Below are positions 15,154-23,905 of a stretch of DNA of 64,000 bases, in pieces (positions within the stretch are counted from its first letter, which is position 1; each line of letters begins with the position of its first letter). The position numbers and the translations under genes are program-made. A model generated the notes under the pieces. That model was not told the origin of the DNA and did not search any database. It worked only from the letters and a program-made list of their open reading frames with translations. The stretch is from Chloracidobacterium sp. (GTDB lineage: Bacteria; Acidobacteriota; Blastocatellia; Pyrinomonadales; Pyrinomonadaceae). The stretch covers positions 682,001 through 746,000 of the forward strand of contig JADJTD010000001.1 of the NCBI GenBank assembly GCA_016711345.1. The letters run 5' to 3'.

Positions 15154-16317
15154 TTAAGACCATTTTTGAAGGAAACTCTTGAGGACTTTTAGTATGAGCG
15201 AGCGTGGAATGTCATTTTCGCTAACTATCACCGGCTTGCCGATGCCCTTGAGCAGCAACATTTGAAGCGAACCTGATAGATGCTTCTTGTCGAATTTGAA
15301 GGCCTCAAAAACCTCTCGTTCGTCGATGTTTGTGAGGCGCGGCATCATGCCGGCACGATGCACAACATCGTTCAACAATTTTACATCTTTTTCGCCACAC
15401 AATGCAAGAGATTTCGACAGCTCCGCCGCAAACATAACGCCGTAGCCTACGGCCTCGCCGTGTTTCAGGTATTTGTAATCAGTCACTTTTTCGAGCGCGT
15501 GTGCAAGAGTATGGCCAAAATTGAGGACCTTTCTGGAACGTTTGTCGGTTCGATTCGATGATTCCCGCTCGTCGCCGGCGACGATTTCGGCCTTAAATGC
15601 GATTTGATTGACTATCAGATCTGAGATCTCAGATCTGAAATTTTCATCCTCAAATAATCCATCAAAATCTTCTGGCGGAAAAGCGGAAAGAAAATCGGCG
15701 TTCTGCTTGAAGAGTTTTTGGCCGCTGATGGCTGCTTGTTTTACAGCTTCGCAAAACCCGGCGGTTAATTCGCGAGGAGGCAGCGTTTGCAGAGTTACGG
15801 TATCGATCAATACGCCTTTAGGCTGATGAAAAGCACCGATCTGGTTTTTGCCGGACGCCGAATTGACTCCGGTCTTGCCGCCAACTGACGAATCGATCAT
15901 CGACAGCATTGTAGTCGGTATATGCAAGTACGCAATGCCGCGAAGATAGACTGCCGAAGCGAATCCGGCCAGATCACCAACCACGCCGCCGCCGAGAGCG
16001 ACGACTGCATCTGTCCGGGAAAGCTGCTGTTCGGCAAAAAATATGAGTGCAGATTCGACGGTCCGCAAATTCTTAAACTGCTCGCCGTCTCTCATTAGAA
16101 AATGAGAGACGACAAATCCAGAAGCACGAAGACACTGCTCAACTTGTTTTCCGTAGAGATCGAAAACGGTTGGGTTTGAAATGATAACGATCTTCGCGGC
16201 ATCACGTCCGAGACATTTGCGTGTCCACTTGCCGCTGGTGGACAAAAGGTCGCTGCCGATCACGATCTCGTAGGCGGAAGCCTCTTGTTGAAAATCGATT
16301 TTGAGCGAGTGCTTCAT
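15154..16317 (-). CDS. aroB: 3-dehydroquinate synthase
   Basis: AroB converts DAHP to 3-dehydroquinate, the second step of the shikimate pathway, using NAD+ and a divalent metal. The 387-residue sequence shows the NAD site GGGVVGDLAGF (109-119), the SSVGGKTGVN loop (143-152), and the metal ligands E190, H269 (NFGHTLAHALE) and H286 (LKHGEAVGYG). It is about 25 residues longer than typical. Part of this lies at 220-236, where FRSEISDL is encoded by a 22-bp perfect palindrome (15616-15637) made of AGATCTGAG-type repeats. The loop is on the surface in known structures of the family, so activity is probably kept. It ends 11 bases from the glmM gene region and probably shares its transcript. Confidence 0.95.
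   Translation of the reverse strand: MKHSLKIDFQQEASAYEIVIGSDLLSTSGKWTRKCLGRDAAKIVIISNPTVFDLYGKQVEQCLRASGFVVSHFLMRDGEQFKNLRTVESALIFFAEQQLSRTDAVVALGGGVVGDLAGFASAVYLRGIAYLHIPTTMLSMIDSSVGGKTGVNSASGKNQIGAFHQPKGVLIDTVTLQTLPPRELTAGFCEAVKQAAISGQKLFKQNADFLSAFPPEDFDGLFEDENFRSEISDLIVNQIAFKAEIVAGDERESSNRTDKRSRKVLNFGHTLAHALEKVTDYKYLKHGEAVGYGVMFAAELSKSLALCGEKDVKLLNDVVHRAGMMPRLTNIDEREVFEAFKFDKKHLSGSLQMLLLKGIGKPVIVSENDIPRSLILKVLKSFLQKWS
15616..15637. repeat. 22-bp perfect palindrome inside aroB
   Basis: The sequence is CAGATCTGAGATCTCAGATC plus TG and is its own reverse complement. It is built of the AATCTCAGATCT-type simple repeat also seen in moeA and near gatC, and encodes part of an insertion loop in AroB. 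Confidence 0.7.
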
Positions 16318-16328
16318 CAGATCAAGGT

Positions 16329-17669
16329 TTAACCCAGTTCGTTTTTGATGACATCGATCAAACGTTGTGCCTGTTCTTCGATCGCTGATTGATCTTTGCC
16401 TTCGATCATCACGCGAGCAAGATTTTCGGTGCCGGAGTAACGAAGCAGCAAACGGCCTTCGCCGTGAAGCTCACTTTCGATCTCCTTTGAAGCGGCAGCA
16501 ATAGCCGGAACTTGCTCGAACGGAAGCTTTTCGCCCACTTTAACATTCAGCAAGATCTGCGGATAGCCGACAAATCCCGCAACGGCCTGCGACAACGAAA
16601 TGCCTTTTTCCTTGATCGCTCTAAGAAGAAGTAAAGCCGTCATCATACCGTCGCCGACAAGACTGATCTCAGGAAATATAATATGTCCTGATTGTTCGCC
16701 GCCAACCTCGGAGCCGGTCTCGATGAGCTTTTCGAGAACGTATTTGTCGCCAACGTTTGCTCGCAGAAGATTGATGCCTTTGGATCGAAGTGCGAGTTCG
16801 AGGCCGATGTTGCTCATCACAGTCGCGACAACGGTTGAATTAGAAAGTTTGCCGTGATCCTTTAGATATTGAGCCATTATCCAAAGCGTCGCGTCGCCGT
16901 CAACGATGTTTCCTTTTTCATCGACAAATAGAGCCCGATCAGCATCGCCGTCAAACGCTACGCCCAGATCAGCCCTCTCCGAAATGACCTTTGCCGGAAG
17001 ATCACTGATATGTGTCGATCCGCAATTTTCATTTATGTTGCGGCCATCGGGCGCGTTATGGATCGTGACAACATCGGCTCCAAAGCCTTTAAACAATTCC
17101 TCCGCAAGTTCTGACGAAGCCCCGTTCGCGCAGTCGATGACGATCTTAGTTCCTGTCGCGGAAAGTTGGCCGACAATATCCTTTAAATGGTTTATATATG
17201 CACCACGAAATTCTTCGACTCTGTTCGCAGAAATTTCAGCTTCACCCGACGAAAGATCCGCGCCGGCATGTATAGCTTTTTCGATCTCGCGTTCGGTAAC
17301 ATCGTCGATCTTCTTGCCGGTCGGCAGAAAGATCTTTATGCCGTTATCGTAGTAAGGATTATGCGAAGCGCTGATCACAATGCCCGCATCAAAATCAAAC
17401 GCACTCGTCAGATACGCAACGCCCGGCGTCGTTATCACGCCCGCCGATTCGCACACAGCATTTTCCGACGATGCTCCGTCATGAAATTCCGTCTCTATCC
17501 AGCCGCCCGATTCGCGAGTGTCGCGGCCTGAGATAAATCGAGGATCGCGTCCGAGTCTCTCGCGAAATTGCCGCGTCAGCGAGGCTCCGATGATTCGCAC
17601 TGTCTTTTCGTCGAGCGGAAATTCACCCGCCGGGCCGCGAATACCGTCTGTGCCAAAGAGTTGTTTCAT
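16329..17669 (-). CDS. glmM: Phosphoglucosamine mutase
   Basis: GlmM interconverts glucosamine-6-phosphate and glucosamine-1-phosphate for UDP-GlcNAc and peptidoglycan synthesis. The 446-residue length is standard. Motifs in order are LFGTDGIRG (4-12), the phosphoserine loop ISASHNP with S102, the metal loop D240-G-D242-A-D244-R, the sugar-binding GGEQSGH and the phosphate-binding RYSGTE near the C-terminus. It is followed on the same strand by aroB after 11 bp, an apparent two-gene transcript. Divergent from the transglycosylase-like gene, it shares a 216-bp promoter region. Confidence 0.96.
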   Translation of the reverse strand: MKQLFGTDGIRGPAGEFPLDEKTVRIIGASLTRQFRERLGRDPRFISGRDTRESGGWIETEFHDGASSENAVCESAGVITTPGVAYLTSAFDFDAGIVISASHNPYYDNGIKIFLPTGKKIDDVTEREIEKAIHAGADLSSGEAEISANRVEEFRGAYINHLKDIVGQLSATGTKIVIDCANGASSELAEELFKGFGADVVTIHNAPDGRNINENCGSTHISDLPAKVISERADLGVAFDGDADRALFVDEKGNIVDGDATLWIMAQYLKDHGKLSNSTVVATVMSNIGLELALRSKGINLLRANVGDKYVLEKLIETGSEVGGEQSGHIIFPEISLVGDGMMTALLLLRAIKEKGISLSQAVAGFVGYPQILLNVKVGEKLPFEQVPAIAAASKEIESELHGEGRLLLRYSGTENLARVMIEGKDQSAIEEQAQRLIDVIKNELG

Positions 17670-17787
17670 ATTAGAAAAAGTGAACGCAGTCGTGGAAAAT
17701 TTAGTTATACCTTATCTAAGACCGGCAAAACAACTCGTGATTATCCATAAAGATTCGTTATACATGCAATAAATTTATCGAAAATGA

Positions 17788-17820
17788 TTGACAACCGGCT
17801 ATCAAGTGCGAGAATCTTAT
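17788..17820 (+). promoter_or_regulatory. Candidate promoter of the transglycosylase-like gene
   Basis: TTGACA at 17788-17793 is followed 17 bases later by AGAATC and then TTAT. The -10 match is poor. It lies 66-98 bp upstream of the start codon at 17886, a reasonable distance. The primary sigma consensus of this phylum is not known to me, so this is a weak call. Confidence 0.25.
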
Positions 17821-17885
17821 ACATGCCGACCTGAATGACGCTTCGGCGTCGAACGTTCCTCGGTAGTCTCCTCAACTAATCCATT

Positions 17886-19151
17886 ATGAATAATAAGATC
17901 TTTATTGGCGTTTTTGTGTTTTTGGCGACGGCAGTTTCGAGCTTTGCTCAGTCGGACAGGGTTCAGCCAAAATCGACTCCATCGCGTGTGATAGTGACAA
18001 ACTCATTGCCGCCCGCTCAGCCTATAAAGATATTTACGCCCGCTCCACTTCCCGCAAAAACGCCGAACGTCGTCGGCCAAAATCCGCCAACGGCTGCGTC
18101 TAACGCGAGTAATCTAAATTACAGCGGCCTTAGTTTTTCGCAAATTAAGAGCAAGATCGCCGAAGCAAAACGCGAAATGCAAACGCGGCCGATCGCAACC
18201 GCATTGACCGACCCTACGTCTTTATCATCAGTTCCCAGTCAGGTGCGGATCGCTTTTTACCATTGGCGTGACAAAAAGATCGATTACATCGTTATCGGCA
18301 AAGACGCTTTCTTATCGAAAAACGGCTCGACCGCAGCGATCTCATCCAACGGCCGTCAAATGACAACACGCACGATCCGTGCAAACGGCGTTAACACGCC
18401 CATCGCGATCACCGACGAAACCGGCCAGGCGCAGTTGCCGCTGATGATCCAGTATCCCGTCGAAAGAGAAGGACGCTTCATCGAAACGGCATATTACATG
18501 TCAACGCATCCCGGACTCGTAACGCCCGAAGTCGTAAGTGCAGGACGATTTTATGTTCACAATACGATCGAGATCGCCCGCGATCAACTGCGAAACAAGG
18601 GATATCTAATTCAACCAAAGGTCGCCGATATCGCCGAACGTCTCGCAACCGTCGAGCACGTCGATCATCAGCGTTTTCGCACAGAATTTCACCCAAATGT
18701 TTACAACGACATTTTCACGCTGTATGCACTGAACGAAGGCCAGACTTATCGCTATTCGGTGAGTTCCGCCGGAGCAGGCGGCATGGTGCAGATGATCCCG
18801 CCGACCTATCGAATGGTCCGCAGCCGTTTTCCCAACGCAGCACTAATGCCCGATTTTGTCGAAGGAATGCGCAACCACGTCAACGCAACCCAGGCGATGC
18901 TGCTCTACATGCAGATGACCTGGAACGACCTGATCGCCAGCCCAACCGTTTTCAATGCCATGCAAACCGGCATCGCCACGCAGGAGCAGCTTATGGCAGC
19001 CGGCTACAACTCCAACCCCGCCAAACTCCCCGGCTACATAAACCGCGGCGGAGCAAACTGGACAACACTGATACCACAAGAAACAAAGATCTACCTGCAA
19101 ATCTACGATTCCCTAGAACGCCACGTCAACATGACCCCACGAAAACGCTAA
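17886..19151 (+). CDS. Exported lytic transglycosylase-like protein (SLT fold)
   Basis: This 421-residue protein has a signal peptide (to about SSFAQS) and a Pro-rich linker (30-75). A middle domain reads QVRIAFYHWRDKKIDYIVIG, and a C-terminal SLT-like domain covers about 270-420. The latter has E284 in ALNEGQTYRY, at the distance expected of the catalytic Glu before SSAGAGGMVQMIPPTY (the usual S-x-AGA-x-GLMQ motif). It also has the late AGYNSNPAKLPGYI, which equals the family's AYNAGP motif. Cleavage of the peptidoglycan glycan strand in the periplasm is the likely activity. It is divergent from glmM. The 3' flank is packed with repeats. Confidence 0.75.
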   Translation: MNNKIFIGVFVFLATAVSSFAQSDRVQPKSTPSRVIVTNSLPPAQPIKIFTPAPLPAKTPNVVGQNPPTAASNASNLNYSGLSFSQIKSKIAEAKREMQTRPIATALTDPTSLSSVPSQVRIAFYHWRDKKIDYIVIGKDAFLSKNGSTAAISSNGRQMTTRTIRANGVNTPIAITDETGQAQLPLMIQYPVEREGRFIETAYYMSTHPGLVTPEVVSAGRFYVHNTIEIARDQLRNKGYLIQPKVADIAERLATVEHVDHQRFRTEFHPNVYNDIFTLYALNEGQTYRYSVSSAGAGGMVQMIPPTYRMVRSRFPNAALMPDFVEGMRNHVNATQAMLLYMQMTWNDLIASPTVFNAMQTGIATQEQLMAAGYNSNPAKLPGYINRGGANWTTLIPQETKIYLQIYDSLERHVNMTPRKR

Positions 19152-19165
19152 TTGGTGAACCATCG

Positions 19166-19370
19166 ATGCAAAAGCCCGCACGTAAGTAAGGGCGATACAC
19201 TCAACATCGAAAGCGATCAATACAGAAGCCCGCACCTGTCAGAACCGGAAGCGGTAGCGACCGGGTTCTCTGCAGAAGCCCGCTCGAAGTAAGGGCATTC
19301 TTATGCAAAAGCCCGCACGTAAGTAAGGGCGATACACTCAACATCGAGTGCATCGCCCCTACCCATTGCA
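19166..19370. repeat. Cluster of nested palindromic repeat copies
   Basis: Four left-half copies of the AGCCCGCACG...AAGGGCG element follow each other (near 19171, 19226, 19276 and 19308). Only the last has its right arm (GAGTGCATCGCCCCTACC). Between them sits CCTGTCAGAACCGGAAGCGG followed by TAGCGACCGGGTTCT, a different inverted element. The cluster fills the gap between the transglycosylase-like gene and the convergent surface-protein gene. Confidence 0.75.
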
Positions 19371-19382
19371 ACTGCACGAACT

Positions 19383-22300
19383 CTAAAACAGTTCGATCTT
19401 TCCGTCAGTGATTGTCACTCTCGACTCGCCTTCATTGAACATAATCCGTTCAAACGAGATCGGCGACACCGAACCCGATGCACCAACCGCAGTAAATCGA
19501 AGATTCAACAAAACACCATCGCCGTCTATCGGATAAGCCCCATAAACAACAACTCTTAAAAGCCCAGGCCCCGACGCATTCGACACCACCGAAAGCCCAC
19601 GACTAATGGTCCCCGAAAAATCGACAGGCTTAGCCAACGGCTGCATCACCGAAGGATCGTATCTGAGATCGAACTCATAAGAGATCACTCCTTTATCCGC
19701 GATGCCCTCAACCTTCACTGGAACAACGATCTCTTTATCAACAGAACCAACAACCGTTGGCAACTCGACGGCAATGCCTCTCTCCGGCCCGCCGCCTTCT
19801 GCTTCTGCCAACAGCCTACTGTTCACGGGCCTCGCACCAGTGTTGTTCCAGTTACCCGACACCTCGCCCATCAGTAATGCGGAGAAATCTTCCCCTGTCA
19901 GATTTCCCGCGACCGAAGCATATATACGATTCACGGGCGTAAATCTCCACGTCGATGTACTTCCGATTCCAGGAGCTTCATATGGCGGCCCGGCTGCGAA
20001 CTTCGCGATCATCGCCGCATCGAACGACGTCACCGAAGTATTTCCGCTCACATCAGCTACGATCAACTGATTTCCGGTCAACACCGGATTCGGCGGCCCT
20101 GCGACATGCTGCGAGATCCTTGCGGCGTCAAATGAAGTAATACCGTTCGACCCGCCTGTCTTCGTTGGCGTCACTGTGTAAGAACCTGCACCAAAACCGG
20201 TCAGCACATACTGTCCCGCCGTCGCACCCGGAGCAGCCGTAGTCGTCCCCACGTTTGGCGAGCCTGTTCCCGTTATAGTCACATTAGAAACAAACCTTGG
20301 CGTTGGAGCTCCGATCGCATTGCCATACGTCACGGTTCCGCTGATCGTTGCGGGAATTGTCGGCGTTGGCGTTGCTGTATTAGTCGATGTAGCCGTTGCC
20401 GTTGCTGTGTTTGTCGCAGTGTTCGTTGCAGTGTTTGTCGGCGTGAAAGTTGACGTATTTGTCGGCGTCGGCGTGTCGTCGTTAAGGATGGTTAAAACTG
20501 CCGCAGTTGGTGTGCCGAGAGTCGCTCCTACTGGCGATGATAATGTTAGATTTACGGTCTCATTGCCCTTGAACAATGAATCGGGGCAAAGCGTTACCGC
20601 AAATGTCTTGCTCAGGTCGCCGCCGTTGAATGTTAATGTGCCGGAAGCATTCACATAATCGACACCTCCGCCGCAGCTTGCTCCGCCGGTTGCAGTGCCG
20701 TTGCTAGTGGCATATTGCACAGTATCAACACCTTCGCTGCCGTCCACACGATTGACGGTAATTGTCGCCGTACCTGCATCTTCAGAAACCGAATAGGTTG
20801 CCGAGCTAAACTGTAAGGCAGGCTGGACCTCAAACGCACCGATGTCGGCTCCGTTTCCGCCGGAGGCATTTGCAATTGCCAAATTATCGACCGGACGCGT
20901 CTGTTGTCGCTGGTCTGTTATCAATGCACCGCTCGCTCCCTTATCTATCGCCGGACTGCCTGGCAGCAAAGCGTGAGTGAATGTCACGCCTCCATTGTCC
21001 TGCAACGGTCCGAGGTTTGGATCAACGCCCGTGATGTTGTTTGTCGTTGTTCCGGTGATCGTCGCCCCAGAAGTATTCTCGATCAAGTTGTAGTCGTTTG
21101 AATTCAGAGTACCGGCGAAATCGGGTGATGTCGGAGCGGTATTGTTGCCGACGATCGTATTGCCGAGATTCATCGTGCCGTTGATGCCGCCGCCGGTGGT
21201 GGTTGCGGTGTTGCTTGCGACCGTCGTGTGGCTGAGCGTAACGGTTAATGACGCATTAGCAACGCGGAAAATGCCGCCGCCGTTTGGTGCCATGTTGCCG
21301 CTGACGGTCGAATTTTCAATTGTGATGAAAGTATTCGTATCGGGTTGAAGATCGATTCCGCCGCCGCGTGTTGACGAGGTGTTGCCGCTGATCGTCGAGC
21401 CGGTAATGGTTGTCGGACTGTCAACGTCAAAGGCGATTCCGCCGCCGACACCGCTCGCTGAATTCCCGCTGATCGTCGAATTCGTCATCGTTACAGTAAC
21501 GGAATCCGCGAGAATCCCGCCGCCGTTTGAGGACGGGGCAGTATTGCCGCTAATCGTCGTATTTGTCAACGACAGCGTCGTACCATCTTCGGAATAGATG
21601 CCGCCGCCGCCGTTGTTGGTACCCACGCCCGTAGCTGTATTGTTGCTGAGTGTAGAATCGGTTATCGTCAGTGTTCCCTGGTCATTGTGAACGCCGCCGC
21701 TCGCAGCGAGTGTAGAATTATTGTTAATGGTGGTTTGGGAAATGGTCAAGGTCCCGGTGCCGTCTCTGCGGATACCGCCGCCGTCGCCCGGCCCCGCCGT
21801 TATTGAATTGCCGCTGATGATCGAATTGGTAATGTCTGCCGTTATTTGAAAAAAGCCGATTCCAGCTCCACCGGTGGAATTTACGGCGGTAATGGTGTTG
21901 CTCGAGAAAGTCGAGCCGGTAATGGTCGCAGGTCCGGCTGGAGCGCTTAGATTGCCTGAATTGAACAAACCGCCGCCTTCACGAGCCGCAGTGTTGCCGG
22001 TTATCGTTGAATCAGTGATATTCAGCAGCGGAGAATTAGAATAAATTCCTCCGCCTTGAAAGCCGCTGCTATTATTTGAGATTGTGGAGTTATTGATCGT
22101 CAAAGTATCATTAATGGAGTTGCCAACACCTCCGCCCTCGGTGGTTGCTGTGTTGCCGGTAATTACCATATTGTTCAGGGTCAAATCTCCTTGATTAAGA
22201 ACCGCACCGCCCCCTGTTGTTATTACGGAGCCGACACCGTTGCCGCCGGTCAGGGTCATTCCGCTGATCGTAACGACCGGAGTTTCGAGGATATTAAAGA

Positions 22301-23360
22301 TCCTGCTCGCGTTATTTCCGCTGACGGTCAGCAGATTCGCGCCCGGGCCGGTAATCGTTACGTTTGCATTCGTAATTAACAATTCGCCGCCGGTCAGGGT
22401 GATGGTTTGCGGTGTGCTGAACACGCCCGGATCAAAATCAATCGCGTCCACGCCCGCCGCATTTGCGTCTAAAACTGCCTGCCGCAAACTGCCCACACCG
22501 CTGTCGTTGGTATTTGTTACCGTAAATGTATTCACCATGAAGCATTTTCCGGCGGAATCGGCGGCGACGATAGCTTGGATCTCCGATGCTGCAAGTGAGC
22601 GATTGTAAATCGAAAGTTCATCGATACTGCCAAAGAAAGCGTTTCGAACGTCGTTGTCGCCGCGTGCTCCGATTGCGGCATTGGTTCCAAAGGTGAAGGT
22701 TATATTGTAAGTAATCGGAGCGCCCGCCACACCGTCAACATAAAATGTAACTTGATTGCCTGATTTGGTCACAGCAACATGATGAAAATTGGTGTCGCTG
22801 ATTGTGGCAGTAGTCGAGTAAACCGCAGAAGTTCCAATTTTCGTTAGGCCGATCCGACTGGTCGACTGTTCAATAACAAACCCGTAGCCGCCTGCCCCGT
22901 AACTAAAAAATACTCCGCCCTCAAATCCGGCGACAGGCGAATTAGTAACGATCGTGTTGCTGGAACGTTTTATCCACCCCTCGATAGTAAAATCCTGTAA
23001 TTGTAAATTAGCCGGATTGCCGACTAAAACCCGGTCGCCGACACCGGATGTATTTCCGGTTCCGCCGAGAGTAAATGTTTGTCCGATATTGCCCGTCGTA
23101 TAGTTGACGTTGCCCTGGATCGCGCCGTTGTTTGTATTTATAAAGTCAATAGCGTTGTTTTCGCCCTGATACCACGAAACCAAATTGGCAGGTGCCGTCG
23201 AACAAGCACCGGGCGTTGCCGTCGCCGTTGCGGCTTGTGTATCTGTGTCCGCACTTGCGGTATTTGTAACCGTAAACGCAGCGGCGAAAACACCGACAAC
23301 CGAAGCTGCTATCACCAGGAAAAATATGGACCGACGAAGTTTGCCCTTAATATTACGCAT
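19383..23360 (-). CDS. Giant exported protein: LamG, beta-helix, Calx-beta, dockerin-like and cohesin-like modules
   Basis: This 1325-residue protein starts with a signal peptide (to about residue 40). Next are a LamG/concanavalin-like domain (about 55-270, with FTIEGWIKRSS and GSIDELSIYNRSL) and a long right-handed beta-helix of the CSLREA/choice-of-anchor type (about 275-830, with SGVGSLRQAVLDAN and many NSTISGN repeats). After these come a Calx-beta domain (about 850-960), a TPTNTATNTATAT linker, a dockerin-like pair (ITSFDAARISQHVAG and ADVSGNTSVTSFDAAMIAKF), and a cohesin-like end (ISYEFDLRYDPSVMQP to ITDGKIELF). It is likely a cell-surface adhesin or structural protein. The last 320 residues closely match the end of the protein at 59390. 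Substrate and anchoring are unknown. Confidence 0.88.
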   Translation of the reverse strand: MRNIKGKLRRSIFFLVIAASVVGVFAAAFTVTNTASADTDTQAATATATPGACSTAPANLVSWYQGENNAIDFINTNNGAIQGNVNYTTGNIGQTFTLGGTGNTSGVGDRVLVGNPANLQLQDFTIEGWIKRSSNTIVTNSPVAGFEGGVFFSYGAGGYGFVIEQSTSRIGLTKIGTSAVYSTTATISDTNFHHVAVTKSGNQVTFYVDGVAGAPITYNITFTFGTNAAIGARGDNDVRNAFFGSIDELSIYNRSLAASEIQAIVAADSAGKCFMVNTFTVTNTNDSGVGSLRQAVLDANAAGVDAIDFDPGVFSTPQTITLTGGELLITNANVTITGPGANLLTVSGNNASRIFNILETPVVTISGMTLTGGNGVGSVITTGGGAVLNQGDLTLNNMVITGNTATTEGGGVGNSINDTLTINNSTISNNSSGFQGGGIYSNSPLLNITDSTITGNTAAREGGGLFNSGNLSAPAGPATITGSTFSSNTITAVNSTGGAGIGFFQITADITNSIISGNSITAGPGDGGGIRRDGTGTLTISQTTINNNSTLAASGGVHNDQGTLTITDSTLSNNTATGVGTNNGGGGIYSEDGTTLSLTNTTISGNTAPSSNGGGILADSVTVTMTNSTISGNSASGVGGGIAFDVDSPTTITGSTISGNTSSTRGGGIDLQPDTNTFITIENSTVSGNMAPNGGGIFRVANASLTVTLSHTTVASNTATTTGGGINGTMNLGNTIVGNNTAPTSPDFAGTLNSNDYNLIENTSGATITGTTTNNITGVDPNLGPLQDNGGVTFTHALLPGSPAIDKGASGALITDQRQQTRPVDNLAIANASGGNGADIGAFEVQPALQFSSATYSVSEDAGTATITVNRVDGSEGVDTVQYATSNGTATGGASCGGGVDYVNASGTLTFNGGDLSKTFAVTLCPDSLFKGNETVNLTLSSPVGATLGTPTAAVLTILNDDTPTPTNTSTFTPTNTATNTATNTATATATSTNTATPTPTIPATISGTVTYGNAIGAPTPRFVSNVTITGTGSPNVGTTTAAPGATAGQYVLTGFGAGSYTVTPTKTGGSNGITSFDAARISQHVAGPPNPVLTGNQLIVADVSGNTSVTSFDAAMIAKFAAGPPYEAPGIGSTSTWRFTPVNRIYASVAGNLTGEDFSALLMGEVSGNWNNTGARPVNSRLLAEAEGGGPERGIAVELPTVVGSVDKEIVVPVKVEGIADKGVISYEFDLRYDPSVMQPLAKPVDFSGTISRGLSVVSNASGPGLLRVVVYGAYPIDGDGVLLNLRFTAVGASGSVSPISFERIMFNEGESRVTITDGKIELF

Positions 23361-23568
23361 TATTGAATCTCCTTAGATTGTTCGAATGAAAATAATCCTT
23401 ACCAACATATGCGTAGATATTGATAGAACTCTGCCAAAAATTGTAAAAAAGATATTCAAAGAACGACCGTAACGAAGAGAATGGCGATAATGAATGGAAA
23501 ACGTTAATGAAGAGAACGACAGAAACTGAATGGAGACTTTTCTAAAAAAGCCCAAAAACCGCCTTTCG

Positions 23569-23648
23569 CCCGATGGCTTTTTGGGGGTCTCCGATGGCTT
23601 TTAAGGGGGTCTCCGATGGCTTTTTGGCACTCAACGGTGGCTTTTGCG
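23569..23648. repeat. Tandem 22-nt repeats (CCGATGGCTTTTTGGGGGTCT type)
   Basis: Three consecutive 22-nt units start with C(C)CGATGGCTTTT and end in GGGGGTCT or a variant, followed by a fourth, partial CGGTGGCTTTTG. The block lies 209-288 bp upstream of the surface-protein start at 23360. The same array, with nearly identical units, lies 250-325 bp upstream of the other giant gene (39728). Confidence 0.8.
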
Positions 23649-23779
23649 CAAAAATTAAATGTGTAATTCCCATAAGTACAATAAATTCAATAACTTAACG
23701 CTGACAGCATAACCCCACACTTTAGCTTATTCCGGAAGGCGGCTTTCACAAAACATTGATTTTGCTAACAAATCGCAAC

Positions 23780-23799
23780 AATGTGGCACGTGCCACATT
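23780..23799. promoter_or_regulatory. 20-bp perfect palindrome, possible operator
   Basis: AATGTGGCACGTGCCACATT is a perfect palindrome with a central CACGTG. It lies 107 bp after the end of the CYTH-like gene and 420 bp upstream of the surface-protein gene, both on the minus strand. Symmetry and size fit a binding site for a dimeric regulator. No T-run follows to the left on the minus strand, so it is not a terminator. Confidence 0.45.
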
Positions 23800-23905
23800 T
23801 AAACTCCGTCATTTTAGCGCGATTTTTTTGTAATCATTGTTGAAAATTTCAGAACAGATCTTTTTCGATTTTTTGAGTGGAGTCGAAGAGCTTTTTATCA
23901 AGCTG

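Larger units (their letters stand above)
23361..23905. other. Long upstream region of the 1325-aa surface-protein gene
   Basis: This 545-bp gap holds the tandem 22-mers at 23569-23648 and the 20-bp palindrome at 23780-23799, both listed separately. The remainder is AT-rich. It is likely the regulatory region of the surface-protein gene and no further gene is seen. Confidence 0.5.

Noticed and set aside
23569..23648. Tandem 22-mers as a CRISPR array
   Set aside because: Units are directly adjacent, with no unique 30-bp spacers, and no cas genes are near.
23780..23799. Sigma-54 promoter (TGGCAC ... )
   Set aside because: The TGGCACG core is present only because of the palindrome; the required TTGC box at the right spacing is absent.
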